Below are positions 35,063 to 44,277 of a stretch of DNA of 64,000 bases, one piece after another. The stretch lies in the NCBI RefSeq assembly GCF_012273515.2, contig NZ_CP050975.2:1178001-1242000 (forward strand), in the 5' to 3' direction. Source of the stretch: Streptomyces sp. RPA4-2. GTDB lineage: Bacteria; Actinomycetota; Actinomycetes; Streptomycetales; Streptomycetaceae. A model generated the notes under the pieces. That model did not search any database. It had not been told where the DNA came from and saw nothing but the letters and a program-made list of their open reading frames with translations. Numbering within the stretch: position 1 is the first letter of the stretch; the number at the start of each line of letters is the position of its first letter. The translations under genes and the position numbers were made by a program.

Positions 35063-35424
35063 GTCCCCGCCGGCCGGGCGCGGCCGCGCGCCGGCCGTTC
35101 AAGTACGCGCGTCGCCTCGGGTGCCGACACCCCGAACGGACGACCGGCGCGGAGCGGTGCGCGACGTCCCGGGCGCACCGCGAAGACCTCGGCCCAGGAG
35201 CCCCCGTCCTCCGCGTCCTCCCGGTGCGGCGGCCCGTGCGAGGTGCTGGAGGAACGCCTCCGTCAGCACGGGGGCCGGATCTCCGGCTGGGACGCGGGCC
35301 TGATCCGGCGGACACGGGATCTGTCGGAGCAGGCCCCCGGCGCAGTGTAGTTCGTGCCGTCGCCGGTCCGACGCGCGAGCGTGCGACCGACGACGCAGAG
35401 GAAGGGGACGGAGAGCGGAACGGG
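35063..35424. other. intergenic region with imperfect GC hairpin
   Basis: An imperfect stem at 35072-35096 (GGCCGGGCGCG against CGCGCCGGCC) may terminate the aldehyde dehydrogenase gene. A short frame ending at 35350 (CEVLEERLRQHGG...GWDAGLIRRTRDL) looks protein-like but has no start or known family, so I leave it unannotated. Confidence 0.4.
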
Positions 35425-36243
35425 TCAGGTGCGGGGCGGTTTCCGGGTACTCGAACCGCTCTTGCTTTCAACGCGCCCTGGAGGAGCGGGTTCTGACCGC
35501 TGCCGATGGCGGGACGTGCGCTGGCGAGGTGGCCGGGTCAGGGTGATCTGGCGGACCAGTTGTTGGAAGCAGGTCAGGGACGCTAGGGCCGGTACGACCG
35601 CCGCGGCCACACCCGTGATGGTCTTGTGGGCGTCGGCCACGCAGAACATCACGGCGACAAAGGAGAACAGCAGAACGACGTACCACGAGTGCACGGCACG
35701 GCGTTGGTGCAGGGCGGCTCGCAGGACGGAGAGCGACGCCACCATCCAGGGGCCGTAGACGAGAAGCGGCCACCAGGGTCCCGAGCCGCTCTGCGTGCTG
35801 GACGCGATGTGCCGCAGAGGCGAGTAGGCCACCATGCCGCCGAAGACACTCACCATCGACACGATGACGGCGGCGACCGCGGCGATCACGAAGCTGACGG
35901 TCTGCAGCCAGGTGAAGCGGGGTTTGCGGACTCGCACCTTCCGATGCCCGGTCGAGGAGCGTCGGATGGGCGGCAACTCGGCAGTGATCTGAACCAGGTT
36001 GTCCATCGGTTCACTGATGAATTCGTCGCCGTACGACGGCTCGCCGCGGGGTGGCGGCACGGTGGCCTCCTGCTCCGCCGCCGCGGCGTCCTGCAGGAGG
36101 TAGGTGAGCTCCTCGACCGGGTCCCAGCCCTGTTCGTAGAGGGCGTCGGCGGGACCGCCGTGCCGGCCGGTACCCGTCCCACCGGGGTACACGGGAGGTT
36201 GTTCATATCGAGCGAAGGAGAGGTCCGGATAGTCGTCATTCAC
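35425..36243 (-). CDS. DUF2637 (SpdB-like) membrane protein
   Basis: This is 272 aa from a GTG at 36243. A roughly 110-residue acidic, Pro-rich N-terminus precedes four predicted helices (about residues 115-230), including FVIAAVAAVIVSMVSVFG and VVLLFSFVAVMFCVADAHKT, and a basic tail. The pattern matches DUF2637 proteins. Relatives occur on Streptomyces conjugative plasmids, where Spd proteins help plasmid spread, and on chromosomes next to regulators. No transfer gene is near, so it may be a remnant of an integrated element or a resident protein. Confidence 0.7.
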   Translation of the reverse strand: MNDDYPDLSFARYEQPPVYPGGTGTGRHGGPADALYEQGWDPVEELTYLLQDAAAAEQEATVPPPRGEPSYGDEFISEPMDNLVQITAELPPIRRSSTGHRKVRVRKPRFTWLQTVSFVIAAVAAVIVSMVSVFGGMVAYSPLRHIASSTQSGSGPWWPLLVYGPWMVASLSVLRAALHQRRAVHSWYVVLLFSFVAVMFCVADAHKTITGVAAAVVPALASLTCFQQLVRQITLTRPPRQRTSRHRQRSEPAPPGRVESKSGSSTRKPPRT

Positions 36244-36702
36244 AGAAAATTCCGCCCCGTCGGATCAGGGCCGGGTGACAGCCGGAACGTCCCCATCGAG
36301 CGAGGGGTGCGCGGCAGCGGGCGTGCGGGTGTGTCGCTGGAACTCCGCGGCTCGGGCCGCGGACAGGCGCTCCGCCGCCGCTCCGGGGAACGACGGGGCC
36401 AAAAGACTTGCTTGGGTCATATTCCATTAACGCTGGTCAGCCCCCGCAGATGTGTGGCAAACGAGTGAGCGCAAGCTTGCGGAAAAATTCACGAAAGCGT
36501 CTTTATCGAGCCGGAGCCGATGGTTCTCCCGAGCGCTTCCGACAGGAGTCCGGGAGGGCCCCGTGACCCAGCACCCGCTGGGCCTCCGAGATGCGCCGCG
36601 CGCCCCGCGCGGTGACACTTTTCTGGTGGCCTCGCACGCCGCACAGGGCCTCGGGGCGTCGCGGCCGGTCTCGTAGCCGTCCCGTCCTGCCTGGAGATTT
36701 TC
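36244..36702. other. divergent intergenic region with 12-bp palindrome
   Basis: No gene is supportable. The AT-rich stretch at about 36400-36520 should contain promoters for both flanking genes. It includes the palindrome CGCAAGCTTGCG (about 36471-36482), a possible operator. Confidence 0.4.
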
Positions 36703-37797
36703 GTGAGCCAGCTCTCCCAGCCCCTGACCCTGCGTGGTGTGACGATCCCCAACCGGGTCTGGATGTCGCCGATGATGCAGTACTCCGCCCCTGCCCAGGG
36801 ACCGGAGACCGGCACACCGACCGACTGGCATCTCCAGCATCTGGTCTCGCGCGCGGTGGGCGGCGCCGGTCTGGTCATGGTGGAGGCCACCTCCGTCAGC
36901 GCGGAGGGCCGCAGCAGCGCCTACGACCTCGGGCTGTGGAACGACCGGCAACCACCGGCCTTCGCCCGCCTCGTCCAGGCGCTGAGCGATTCCGGTGCGG
37001 TACCGGCGATCCAGCTCAACCACCCCGGCCGCAAGGCGGGCATCGGACGCCCGTGGTCCGACGCCCACCCCCCACGTCCCGGACTGCGGCGCGTGGGTCC
37101 CAGTCCGATCGCGTTCGGAACGGTCCCCGCGCCCCACGAACTCACCACCCACGCCATCACCACGGTCATCGACGAGTTCGCCCAGGCCGCCCGGCGCGCG
37201 CACCTCGCCGGGTTCCGCGCCCTGGAGATCCACGGCGCGCACGGCTACCTCGTCCACTCCTTCCTCTCCCCCCAGACCAACCACCGCACCGACGCCTACG
37301 GCGGCGGTCCGGAACGGCGCATGCGGTTCGCGCTGGAGGTGGTGGACGCCGTCCGTGCCCAATGGCCGCGGGAACTCCCGCTGTTCTTCCGCACCTCGGC
37401 GACCGACTGGCTCGCGGGCCACGGCACCGAGACCCGGCCCGGCTGGACCGTCGACGACACCACGCGCCTCGCCCGGGAACTCATGGCCCACGGAGTGGAT
37501 CTGCTGGACGTCTCCACCGGCGGCATCGTGCCCGACGCCACCATCCCCGTCAGCCCCGGCTACCAGGTGACCTTCTCGGCGCAGGTGCGCGCACGGACCG
37601 GCATCCCCACCGCCGCCGTAGGACTCATCACCGAACCCGAACAGGCCGAGAAGATCATCGATCTGGGTGAGGCCGACGCCGTCTTCCTCGGCCGCGAACT
37701 GCTGCGCGACCCGTACTGGCCCCGGCACGCCGCCCACTCCCTGGGCGCCGCGCTGCCCGCGCCACCGCAGTACGCCCGTGCGTTCACCGGCCGTTGA
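36703..37797 (+). CDS. Old Yellow Enzyme-family NADH:flavin oxidoreductase (YqjM type)
   Basis: This is a 364-aa TIM-barrel FMN protein that reduces activated C=C bonds with NAD(P)H. The N-terminal LTLRGVTIPNRVWMSPMMQY, QLNHPGRKAG, GFRALEIHGAHGYLVHSFLS and NHRTDAYGGGPERR are the expected motifs. The C-terminal AVGLITEPEQAEKIIDLG and VFLGRELLRDPYWP bind FMN phosphate. The start is the GTG at 36703 with GGAG upstream. It is monocistronic and probably has a role in xenobiotic or enone detoxification. Confidence 0.9.
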   Translation: MSQLSQPLTLRGVTIPNRVWMSPMMQYSAPAQGPETGTPTDWHLQHLVSRAVGGAGLVMVEATSVSAEGRSSAYDLGLWNDRQPPAFARLVQALSDSGAVPAIQLNHPGRKAGIGRPWSDAHPPRPGLRRVGPSPIAFGTVPAPHELTTHAITTVIDEFAQAARRAHLAGFRALEIHGAHGYLVHSFLSPQTNHRTDAYGGGPERRMRFALEVVDAVRAQWPRELPLFFRTSATDWLAGHGTETRPGWTVDDTTRLARELMAHGVDLLDVSTGGIVPDATIPVSPGYQVTFSAQVRARTGIPTAAVGLITEPEQAEKIIDLGEADAVFLGRELLRDPYWPRHAAHSLGAALPAPPQYARAFTGR

Positions 37798-38012
37798 CGC
37801 ACCCCGCCCGGCGGGCGTCTTGCACCGAACCGCCCGTGACCGGACCGAACCGCCCGTGATCTGCCAGGTCCTGCCAGGAGGCGATGGTCCGGGCGCCGCC
37901 CCGCTCATGTGCACCGACGGTGTCCGGGTCCGCACGCATCCGGGCCAAAAGTGGCGGGGCGCGACGCGCGGGCGTCGAATGGAGGGGGTGGGGGCGGAAC
38001 CGTGGAGGTGCC

Positions 38013-38873
38013 GTGGGTGTGACGCCGCTGACGGAGATTCTCTCCGGGCCATTCGACGAGCGCTACGGCGTACCCGCCATCAACGTTTTCAACGACCTCA
38101 CGTTGGAGGCCGTGCTGGCGGCTGCCGTGGAGAACGCGTCGCCGCTGATCGTCCAGACGTCCGTGAAGACGGTCAAGTCCATGGGCAGCGATGTGCTGTA
38201 CGCCCTGTGGACCGCGATGACCGCGGGCATCGAGGTTCCCGTCTCCCTGCACCTGGATCACTGTCCGGAACGCGAGGTCATCACCGAGTGCCTGCGGCGG
38301 GGGTGGAACTCGGTGCTCTTCGACGCCTCCAGGCTGCCGGTCGAGGAGAACATGCGGCAGACCGTCGAGGTCGTCGCGGAGGCCCGCGCGTACGGGGCCG
38401 CGGTCGAGGGCGAGATCGAATCGATCACTGGTGTCGAGGACGGCGTCGGGAGCGACACCGCCGCTCGGCAGCAGGACCTGGCGGTCGCGCTGGAGTTCCT
38501 GCGGACCACGGGGGTCGACGTCTTCGCGCCGGCGATCGGGAACGCCCACGGGTCGTACAGACAGGCGCCGGTGCTCGATGCCCAGCGCGTGTCCGATCTT
38601 GTGGCGGCCCACCCGGTTCCGATCGCGCTGCACGGCGGCAGCGGACTGTCCGACGAGCAGTTCCGTGACCTGATCTCCCGGGGGTGCGCGAAGGTCAACA
38701 TCTCGACCGCGCTCAAAGAGACGTTCATGAAGTCCGGTCTGGCCTTCCTCGAAACGGCGGCCGAACGGCAGAAGTGGGATCCGCCGTCCCTCTTCCGGGC
38801 CGTCCGCCAGGATGTCATCGAGTTGACCGGTTCCCTGATGAGACTCTTCGGCAGCGCCGGGCGGGCGGGCTGA
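38013..38873 (+). CDS. class II fructose/tagatose-bisphosphate aldolase-type enzyme
   Basis: This is 286 aa from a GTG at 38013 with GGAGG just upstream; a GTG at 38019 is nearly as good. The zinc-dependent class II aldolase fold is shown by VPAINVFNDLTLEA, SLHLDHC (two zinc His), EGEIESITGVEDG, IGNAHGSY and ALHGGSGLSD with the other metal His residues, and KVNISTALK. It would cleave a ketose bisphosphate to dihydroxyacetone phosphate and an aldehyde. It is the first gene of an operon with a HAD phosphatase and DhaL/DhaK, which points to a triose or tetrose pathway. Confidence 0.85.
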   Translation: MGVTPLTEILSGPFDERYGVPAINVFNDLTLEAVLAAAVENASPLIVQTSVKTVKSMGSDVLYALWTAMTAGIEVPVSLHLDHCPEREVITECLRRGWNSVLFDASRLPVEENMRQTVEVVAEARAYGAAVEGEIESITGVEDGVGSDTAARQQDLAVALEFLRTTGVDVFAPAIGNAHGSYRQAPVLDAQRVSDLVAAHPVPIALHGGSGLSDEQFRDLISRGCAKVNISTALKETFMKSGLAFLETAAERQKWDPPSLFRAVRQDVIELTGSLMRLFGSAGRAG

Positions 38874-38877
38874 GACC

Positions 38878-39741
38878 ATGCCCGCGCTCATCTTCGACTG
38901 CGACGGAGTCCTCGCCGACACCGAACGCCACGGACACCTGCCCGCGTTCAACGAGACCTTCGAGGAATTCGGCCTGCCCGTGCGGTGGAGCGACCAGGAG
39001 TACGCGCGGAAGGTGAAGGTCGGCGGCGGCAAGGAGCGGATGAGGACACTGCTGACACCCGACTTCGTCGCCGCCGCCGGTCTGCCTGCCGACCCGGCCG
39101 CACTCGAGGAACAGGTCCTCGGCTGGCACCGGCGCAAGACCGAGATCTACACCGGCATCATCCGCAGCGGACGCGTTCCGCCCAGGCCCGGTGTACGGCG
39201 GGTCGCCGCGGAGGCGCACGAGGCCGGGTGGACGCTCGCGGTCGCCTCCACCTCCGCGGAGGCGTCCGTCCGCAGCGTGCTCGAGCTCGCCATGGGTCCC
39301 GAACTGGGCGCTCGCTTCAGCGTGTTCGCCGGTGACGTGGTCCGGCGGAAGAAGCCCGCACCGGACATCTACGCTCTCGCCGTGCGGCGGCTCGGCCTCG
39401 AACTCGAGCCGGCCGTCGCCATCGAGGACAGCCGCAACGGGATGCTGTCCGCGCTCGGCGCCGGACTGGTCTGCGCCGTCACGACCAGCGCCTACACCGC
39501 GGAGGAGGACTTCACCGGGGCTTCCCTGGTGGTCACTTCGCTCGGCGATCCGTCGCCGGACGGGACCGTCACCCGGGTGCTGAACGATCCGCTGGGCGTC
39601 CACCCGGGGCCGTGGGTGGTGCTCGCGGACCTGGCCGCCCTGCTCACCGCCGGCGGCGACGAGGGCTCCACCCCACCGGGTCCGTCCGCGGCCGGGCCGC
39701 CCGGCGCCGCGCCGCCCGGCCCGCATCCTCGTCCGCGGTGA
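38878..39741 (+). CDS. HAD-superfamily sugar-phosphate phosphatase (CbbY/beta-PGM-like)
   Basis: This is 287 aa, starting 4 bp after the aldolase stop. The HAD motifs are complete: IFDCDGVLADTE (nucleophile and acid/base Asp), VASTSAEAS, VVRRKKPAPDIY and AIEDSRNGMLSAL. A four-helix cap lies at residues 15-85. A Pro/Gly-rich tail of about 25 residues follows the fold. Relatives dephosphorylate sugar phosphates (CbbY acts on xylulose-1,5-bisphosphate). In this operon it may remove a phosphate from an aldolase substrate or product. Confidence 0.85.
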   Translation: MPALIFDCDGVLADTERHGHLPAFNETFEEFGLPVRWSDQEYARKVKVGGGKERMRTLLTPDFVAAAGLPADPAALEEQVLGWHRRKTEIYTGIIRSGRVPPRPGVRRVAAEAHEAGWTLAVASTSAEASVRSVLELAMGPELGARFSVFAGDVVRRKKPAPDIYALAVRRLGLELEPAVAIEDSRNGMLSALGAGLVCAVTTSAYTAEEDFTGASLVVTSLGDPSPDGTVTRVLNDPLGVHPGPWVVLADLAALLTAGGDEGSTPPGPSAAGPPGAAPPGPHPRPR

Positions 39742-39769
39742 CCGTGACGTCGCGGCAGTCAGGAGAGTC

Positions 39770-40426
39770 ATGACATCGCCATCGACACCCGTCGGCGACC
39801 TCGCCTTCGTCGTCCGGACCATGGCCCGGACGGCCGTCGACAACGAAAAGGCATTCGGTGACCTCGATGCCGTCGCGGGTGACGGGGACTTCGGGTACTC
39901 GCTCGCCCGCGGCTTCGAGATCGTGCTCGCCGACTGGAACGCCCTCGCGGCGGATTCGCCGGCCGAGTTCTTAAAGAAGGTCGCTCTGGTGATCTCCAGA
40001 CGAGTCGGCGGCACGTCGGGGCCGCTCTGGGGCACAGCCTTTCTGAGGGCCTCAGGTGCGGTGAAGGACCGGCCGGAGCCGGCGGCCACGGACGCGGTGG
40101 CCATGCTGCGGGCCGCGGCCGAGGGGATCAAGGCGCGGGGCAGGTCCGACCTCGGCGACAAAACCCTCCTGGACGCCTTGATACCGATGACCGACGCGCT
40201 GGAACAGCGGCTGGCCGACAGCGGACCGGCGGCCGGCGCGGCGGAACTCGCCCGGCTGGCCGCCGCGACGGCCCGTACCGCGGCGGACGCGACGACGCCC
40301 ATGCGGGCCCGACGCGGCCGGCAGAGCTACACCGGTGAGCGCAGTATCGGCTCGCCGGACCCGGGTGCGGTGGCGGTCGCGGTCATGGCGGAGCGCGTGG
40401 CGGCCGAGTGGGACGCACGCGACTGA
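39770..40426 (+). CDS. dhaL: dihydroxyacetone kinase subunit DhaL, with a TTA codon
   Basis: This 218-aa subunit binds Mg-ATP and transfers phosphate to the ketose held by DhaK. The metal motif DAVAGDGDFGYSL, GGTSGPLWGTAF and KTLLDALIPM are present. Codon 68 or so (39971-39973) is TTA leucine, very rare in Streptomyces and dependent on the bldA tRNA. No DhaM-type phosphotransferase gene is near, so the kinase is probably ATP-dependent. The kinase pair DhaL-DhaK is in reversed order relative to many operons. Confidence 0.9.
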   Translation: MTSPSTPVGDLAFVVRTMARTAVDNEKAFGDLDAVAGDGDFGYSLARGFEIVLADWNALAADSPAEFLKKVALVISRRVGGTSGPLWGTAFLRASGAVKDRPEPAATDAVAMLRAAAEGIKARGRSDLGDKTLLDALIPMTDALEQRLADSGPAAGAAELARLAAATARTAADATTPMRARRGRQSYTGERSIGSPDPGAVAVAVMAERVAAEWDARD

Positions 40427-40498
40427 CGGCGGACAACGGGCCCGGCTCTCGGACGGCCCCTCCAGGATCCGGGACCGGCACCACGAAGGAGTGGCGGG

Positions 40499-41494
40499 AT
40501 GAAGAAGTTCGTCAACGACCCGAAGGACTACGTGGCGCAGATGCTGGAGGGGCTGGCCCTGGCCAACCCCGACACACTGAAGTACGTCCCTGAGTACAAC
40601 CTGATCATGCGCGCCGACGCCCCACAGGAGAACAAGGTCTCCCTCGTGCAGGGTTCCGGGTCCGGTCACGAGCCGGCGCACGTGATGTCCGTCGGCAGGG
40701 GAATGCTCGACGCGGCCTGTCCCGGCGACGTGTTCTCCGCGCCGCCGGCCGACTCCGTCTACGAGACGGTCAAGCTGGTCGCCTCCCCGAAAGGTGTGCT
40801 GCTGCTCGTCAACAACTACACCGGGGACCGGATGGCCTTCGAGATGGCCGAGGAGCTGTCCCGGGCCGACGGGGTGACCGTACGGACTCTCTTCATCGAT
40901 GACGATGTGGCGGTGCAGGACTCGACGTACACCGTCGGCCGGCGTGGGGTGGCCGGCAACTTCTTCGTGATGAAGGCCGTCGGCGCGGCCGCCGAGTTGG
41001 GCGCGGACCTCGATGAGGTGCACCGGATCGGAGAGAAGGTCAACTCCGTCACCCGCTCCATGGGCATGGCGCTCACCGCCTGCACGCCGCCGGCGAAGGG
41101 CTCGCCGCTGTTCGAACTGCCCGAGGACGCGGTCGAGATGGGCGTGGGCATCCACGGCGAGCCTGGCCGCAGGCGCGAGAAACTCCAGTCCGCGGACGCG
41201 ATGGTCGGCGAGCTGGTCGACGCGGTCGTCGGCGACCTGCCGTACGTCTCCGGTGACCGCGTCGCCCTGATGGTCAACGGCCTCGGCGGCACACCGATCG
41301 GCGAGCTCTACCTGGTCTACGGGCGGGCTCACAGGATGCTGGCCGGTCAGGGCATCGAGATCGGGCGCAGCTACGTGGGCGAGTACTGCACCTCGCTCGA
41401 CATGGCCGGGGTCTCCGTCACCCTGGTCCGGCTGGACGACGAGATCTCCGATCTGCTCGCCGGCCCCGCCGAGATCCCGATGCGTGTGTTCTGA
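40499..41494 (+). CDS. dhaK: dihydroxyacetone kinase subunit DhaK
   Basis: This 331-aa subunit covalently binds the ketose substrate through a histidine in the motif EMGVGIHGEPGR. QGSGSGHEPAHVMSVG is the conserved N-terminal loop, and VNGLGGTPIGELY is typical of the C-terminal half. The ATG at 40499 follows GAAGGAG. In DhaK homologues of actinobacteria the substrate can be dihydroxyacetone or erythrulose; the sequence alone does not decide. Confidence 0.92.
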   Translation: MKKFVNDPKDYVAQMLEGLALANPDTLKYVPEYNLIMRADAPQENKVSLVQGSGSGHEPAHVMSVGRGMLDAACPGDVFSAPPADSVYETVKLVASPKGVLLLVNNYTGDRMAFEMAEELSRADGVTVRTLFIDDDVAVQDSTYTVGRRGVAGNFFVMKAVGAAAELGADLDEVHRIGEKVNSVTRSMGMALTACTPPAKGSPLFELPEDAVEMGVGIHGEPGRRREKLQSADAMVGELVDAVVGDLPYVSGDRVALMVNGLGGTPIGELYLVYGRAHRMLAGQGIEIGRSYVGEYCTSLDMAGVSVTLVRLDDEISDLLAGPAEIPMRVF

Positions 41495-41549
41495 AGACCG
41501 ACGCCCGCGTTTCCCCGCGCCGACGACCCGGTCCGCTGTTCGGCGCGGC

Positions 41550-41587
41550 GGTGCGCACAGGCGCCGGCTGCGGCGGCTGTGCGCACC
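41550..41587. terminator. hairpin terminator after the aldolase/kinase operon
   Basis: A perfect 11-bp stem (GGTGCGCACAG) encloses a 16-base GC-rich loop, between the convergent dhaK and glycoside hydrolase genes. Confidence 0.75.
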
Positions 41588-41611
41588 GTGACGGTCAGGG
41601 ACGGACGCCCG

Positions 41612-43693
41612 TCACCAGGGCGCCGGGCCGGGTGGCGGGACCACCGGGGGCCGGTCGTCGCAGGTGATGGTGTTCGGCAGTTCCCAGGACGCCATCCAGG
41701 CGCCTGTCGTGCCACCTCCGTCGTTGCCTCCGAGGTCCTGCGCCGCGAACTCGGAGCCCGTGGCCGGGAAGTTGAACGATCCGCAGTTGTTGATGCCGAC
41801 CGCGCCGACGTTGCGGGCGTCCACGTTCTCGAAGGACGCCGAGCCGGCGGAGCGGGCGCTGAGTACGGACGTGCCGGTCCCATCCACGCGGATGTCCTTG
41901 AAGCGGACGCCCCGGATCGCGTACTTGTCCTTCACGGGGAAGTCGGAGACCAGCATGACCGCGTTGTAGGTGCTGTCGAGGAAGTGGTCGCCGGTGACCT
42001 CGATGTCGGCGTCGATGTCCCGCTCCAGGGCGTAGAACCAGATGGCCCCGAGCCCGATCTTCCAGTTGAGCTCGAACGGCCCCGAGCGGACCGTGGTGTT
42101 GTCCGTGATCCACAGATGTCCGGTGAACGGCTCGGCTCCGAAGCGGGAGCCGACCTGGATGGCGCTTCCCTCTCTGATCGGGTCGGCGACGAGGTTGCCG
42201 GTGACCGTGTTGTCGGTACCGCCGTAGAGCGCGATGCCGTTGGCGAGGACGGGCGTCTGCACGGTGTTGTGGGCGAAGACGTTGCGCGCGTTGCCGGTCT
42301 TCTCCGACCACATGGCCAGGCCGTCGTCACCGCTGTTGCGGACGAAGGTGTCCGAGACGGTGGAATCGGTCACGCCGGTGTGGAAGTTGAGGCCGTCGGC
42401 GATCTGGTCGGCGATCACGTTGCGCGTGATGCGCAGGCGCTTCATGGGGCCGTCGAACCACATGCCGACCTTGGTGTGGTGCAGGTAGAGGCCGTCGATC
42501 GTCGAGTCGCTGAGCGCGCCGCCGATGGCGTTGACCTGATCGGTGTCGACGCGTTCACGGACATCGCCCTCGATCGCGAAGCCGGACAGGTGGACGTGGT
42601 GACTGCCGCCGTCCGCCGCGTCCTTGCCGTAGAAGCCGACCCCGGTGTGGACCGAGCCGTCGGGGGCCGGCGTGTCCAGGGTGACCTGGTGACCCTTGAC
42701 GATCGTGTACCAGCTGCCCGCTCCGACGATCGTCACGTCGTCCACGACGATGTGCCGGTTCACCTGGTACGTGCCCGGGGGCAGGTAGACGTCGAGGTGA
42801 CGCTTCTTGGCGTACGCGATGGCACGGTCGATCGCGGCGCCCGCATCACGCCGGCCGGTGGGGTCGGCGCCGAACGCGAGAACGTTCGCCGCACGTGCCT
42901 CGATGTGCGGCGCGGACACGAGTTGCGTGTCGAGCACGTCGATCACGGTCCAGGCCGCGGCACTTCCCCTGGGCGCCGTGAGGCGGACGGTGTCGCCCGC
43001 CCCGTACCGCTTGCCGAGCAGCAGGCGTTGCTCGTCGTAGAAGTGGCTGGGCCTGAACGGCTTGTCGATGGTGGGCGTCGGAGTGGTGGCGGCGGGGACG
43101 CATCCGCACTCGGTGATCCACCAGTCCGGGTGCAGCAGGTCGGCCTGGGGGTCGTTGGTGAACGGGTACTGGTTGTAGAGCCAGGAGTACTGCGAGGTGA
43201 GCGTCATCGTGGCGCGGTGTCTGCCGTCGACCGAGACGTCGAGCGGCGCGGTGGTGCCGCCGCCTTCGGGCGCGTCGGGGATGCTGTAGCGCACGGTGAG
43301 GGCGTTGGCGGCGCGCGGCAGCGTGAACTCGACGTACTGGCCCGGCTTCAGGCGTACCGCGGTCCGGCCGGAGGCCTCGGAGGGCAGTGTGTAGGCGGTG
43401 CGGTCGGGACCTATCACGGTGCCGTTGGTCGACGCGTTCTCCGCCTCCTGCTCGGCGAAGTCCACTGCGGCGCCGCGCCCCGCGACCAGGGCGGGATCGA
43501 GCGCGGCGCGGGTCACCACCGGGGTGCCCACGCCGGTGCCGTGACCAGGGGCCGCCGGGGCTGCCAGAGCCGGAGCGCCGAGCGTGAGGACGAGTCCGGC
43601 GACCGCCGTCGTCACCGCCGTGGCGATCCTGGCCGGTCTCCGGGCGCGGCTGCGGACCCGTTCCGCCGCCGCGCGCGTGCTGTACCGCGACAT
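41612..43693 (-). CDS. secreted right-handed beta-helix glycoside hydrolase (GH87/mycodextranase-like)
   Basis: This is 693 aa from the ATG at 43693. The N-terminal basic region (RRPARIA) and hydrophobic stretch end in ALAAPA, a signal peptide of about 45 residues. Residues about 70-255 resemble a carbohydrate-binding beta-sandwich domain (EAENAS, RTAVRLKPGQYVEFTLP). From about residue 270 a pectate-lyase-3-type parallel beta-helix begins (VLAFGADPTGRRDAGAAIDRA, quoted in full at 21 minus one: VLAFGADPTGRRDAGAAIDR). It continues with many N-x-V/I-x-G-N-type coils to the end. The domain order fits GH87 alpha-1,3-glucanase or mycodextranase enzymes that attack fungal alpha-glucan. The family assignment is by memory. 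Confidence 0.75.
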   Translation of the reverse strand: MSRYSTRAAAERVRSRARRPARIATAVTTAVAGLVLTLGAPALAAPAAPGHGTGVGTPVVTRAALDPALVAGRGAAVDFAEQEAENASTNGTVIGPDRTAYTLPSEASGRTAVRLKPGQYVEFTLPRAANALTVRYSIPDAPEGGGTTAPLDVSVDGRHRATMTLTSQYSWLYNQYPFTNDPQADLLHPDWWITECGCVPAATTPTPTIDKPFRPSHFYDEQRLLLGKRYGAGDTVRLTAPRGSAAAWTVIDVLDTQLVSAPHIEARAANVLAFGADPTGRRDAGAAIDRAIAYAKKRHLDVYLPPGTYQVNRHIVVDDVTIVGAGSWYTIVKGHQVTLDTPAPDGSVHTGVGFYGKDAADGGSHHVHLSGFAIEGDVRERVDTDQVNAIGGALSDSTIDGLYLHHTKVGMWFDGPMKRLRITRNVIADQIADGLNFHTGVTDSTVSDTFVRNSGDDGLAMWSEKTGNARNVFAHNTVQTPVLANGIALYGGTDNTVTGNLVADPIREGSAIQVGSRFGAEPFTGHLWITDNTTVRSGPFELNWKIGLGAIWFYALERDIDADIEVTGDHFLDSTYNAVMLVSDFPVKDKYAIRGVRFKDIRVDGTGTSVLSARSAGSASFENVDARNVGAVGINNCGSFNFPATGSEFAAQDLGGNDGGGTTGAWMASWELPNTITCDDRPPVVPPPGPAPW

Positions 43694-43999
43694 CAGTTTC
43701 TCGTTTCTCTCGGACCGGACGAACGAGGACGGGCGGGGGGCGGACGAGGGCGGACAGGGGATGAGCACCGGCGAGTCGAACAGGGCCGGGCGAGCGGAGC
43801 ATGCGACAACGCCGGGACCGCTCCGCGTGCGGACGTGTGGAGGGGCAGGCCGTGCCGGTGCGGTGACAGTAGGGCGTCTCCGGGCACCCTTACAAGACGG
43901 CGGACACGTCTTTCCAACTTCCAGTAAGAATCCTGCGTTGATTCATCGATTTCTTGCACCGAGCGTGGTGGTCGCGGAAGAGATCGCCCAGTCGGCGGC
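43694..43999. other. intergenic region upstream of the glycoside hydrolase
   Basis: No gene is supportable. It should contain the hydrolase promoter, probably in the AT-richer stretch at 43890-43960. Confidence 0.4.
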
Positions 44000-44164
44000 T
44001 CAGCGCTGCTGCACGCACAGGAGGTTCTCCCACCGCCCGGCGGCGATGTCCTCGCGGGTGCCCACCATCAGGTTCCCGGCCTCGAACGCCTCCGCCGCGG
44101 GAGAGCTGTACCAGTCGTGGTCGATGGTCAGCCCGGTGAGGGTGCGCTCGTCGATGAATGCCAT
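44000..44164 (-). CDS. short ORF of unknown function, possibly a C-terminal remnant
   Basis: The 54 residues MAFIDERTLTGLTIDHDWYS... ending ENLLCVQQR have the composition of a real acidic protein domain and coding-like third positions. There is no ribosome site before the ATG at 44164, and the frame continues upstream without resembling coding DNA. It may be the tail of a decayed gene. I recognise no family. Confidence 0.3.
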   Translation of the reverse strand: MAFIDERTLTGLTIDHDWYSSPAAEAFEAGNLMVGTREDIAAGRWENLLCVQQR

Positions 44165-44277
44165 GCCGGTGATCGTGCCAGGAGCCGCCGACAACGGACC
44201 GGGGGGTCCTCGGGAGAGGACCACCCGGAGATCCGAAGTGGCGGGTTCGTGCTCGATGCCTTCCTCGTGAGGGGAGT

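Noticed and set aside
35046..35471. Minus-strand 141-codon frame between aldehyde dehydrogenase and DUF2637 genes
   Set aside because: It overlaps the end of both neighbours, has an Arg/Pro-rich translation and lacks a plausible start.
41579..43927. A 782-codon plus-strand open frame
   Set aside because: It is antisense to the secreted beta-helix hydrolase; the latter has a signal peptide and family motifs, the former has none.
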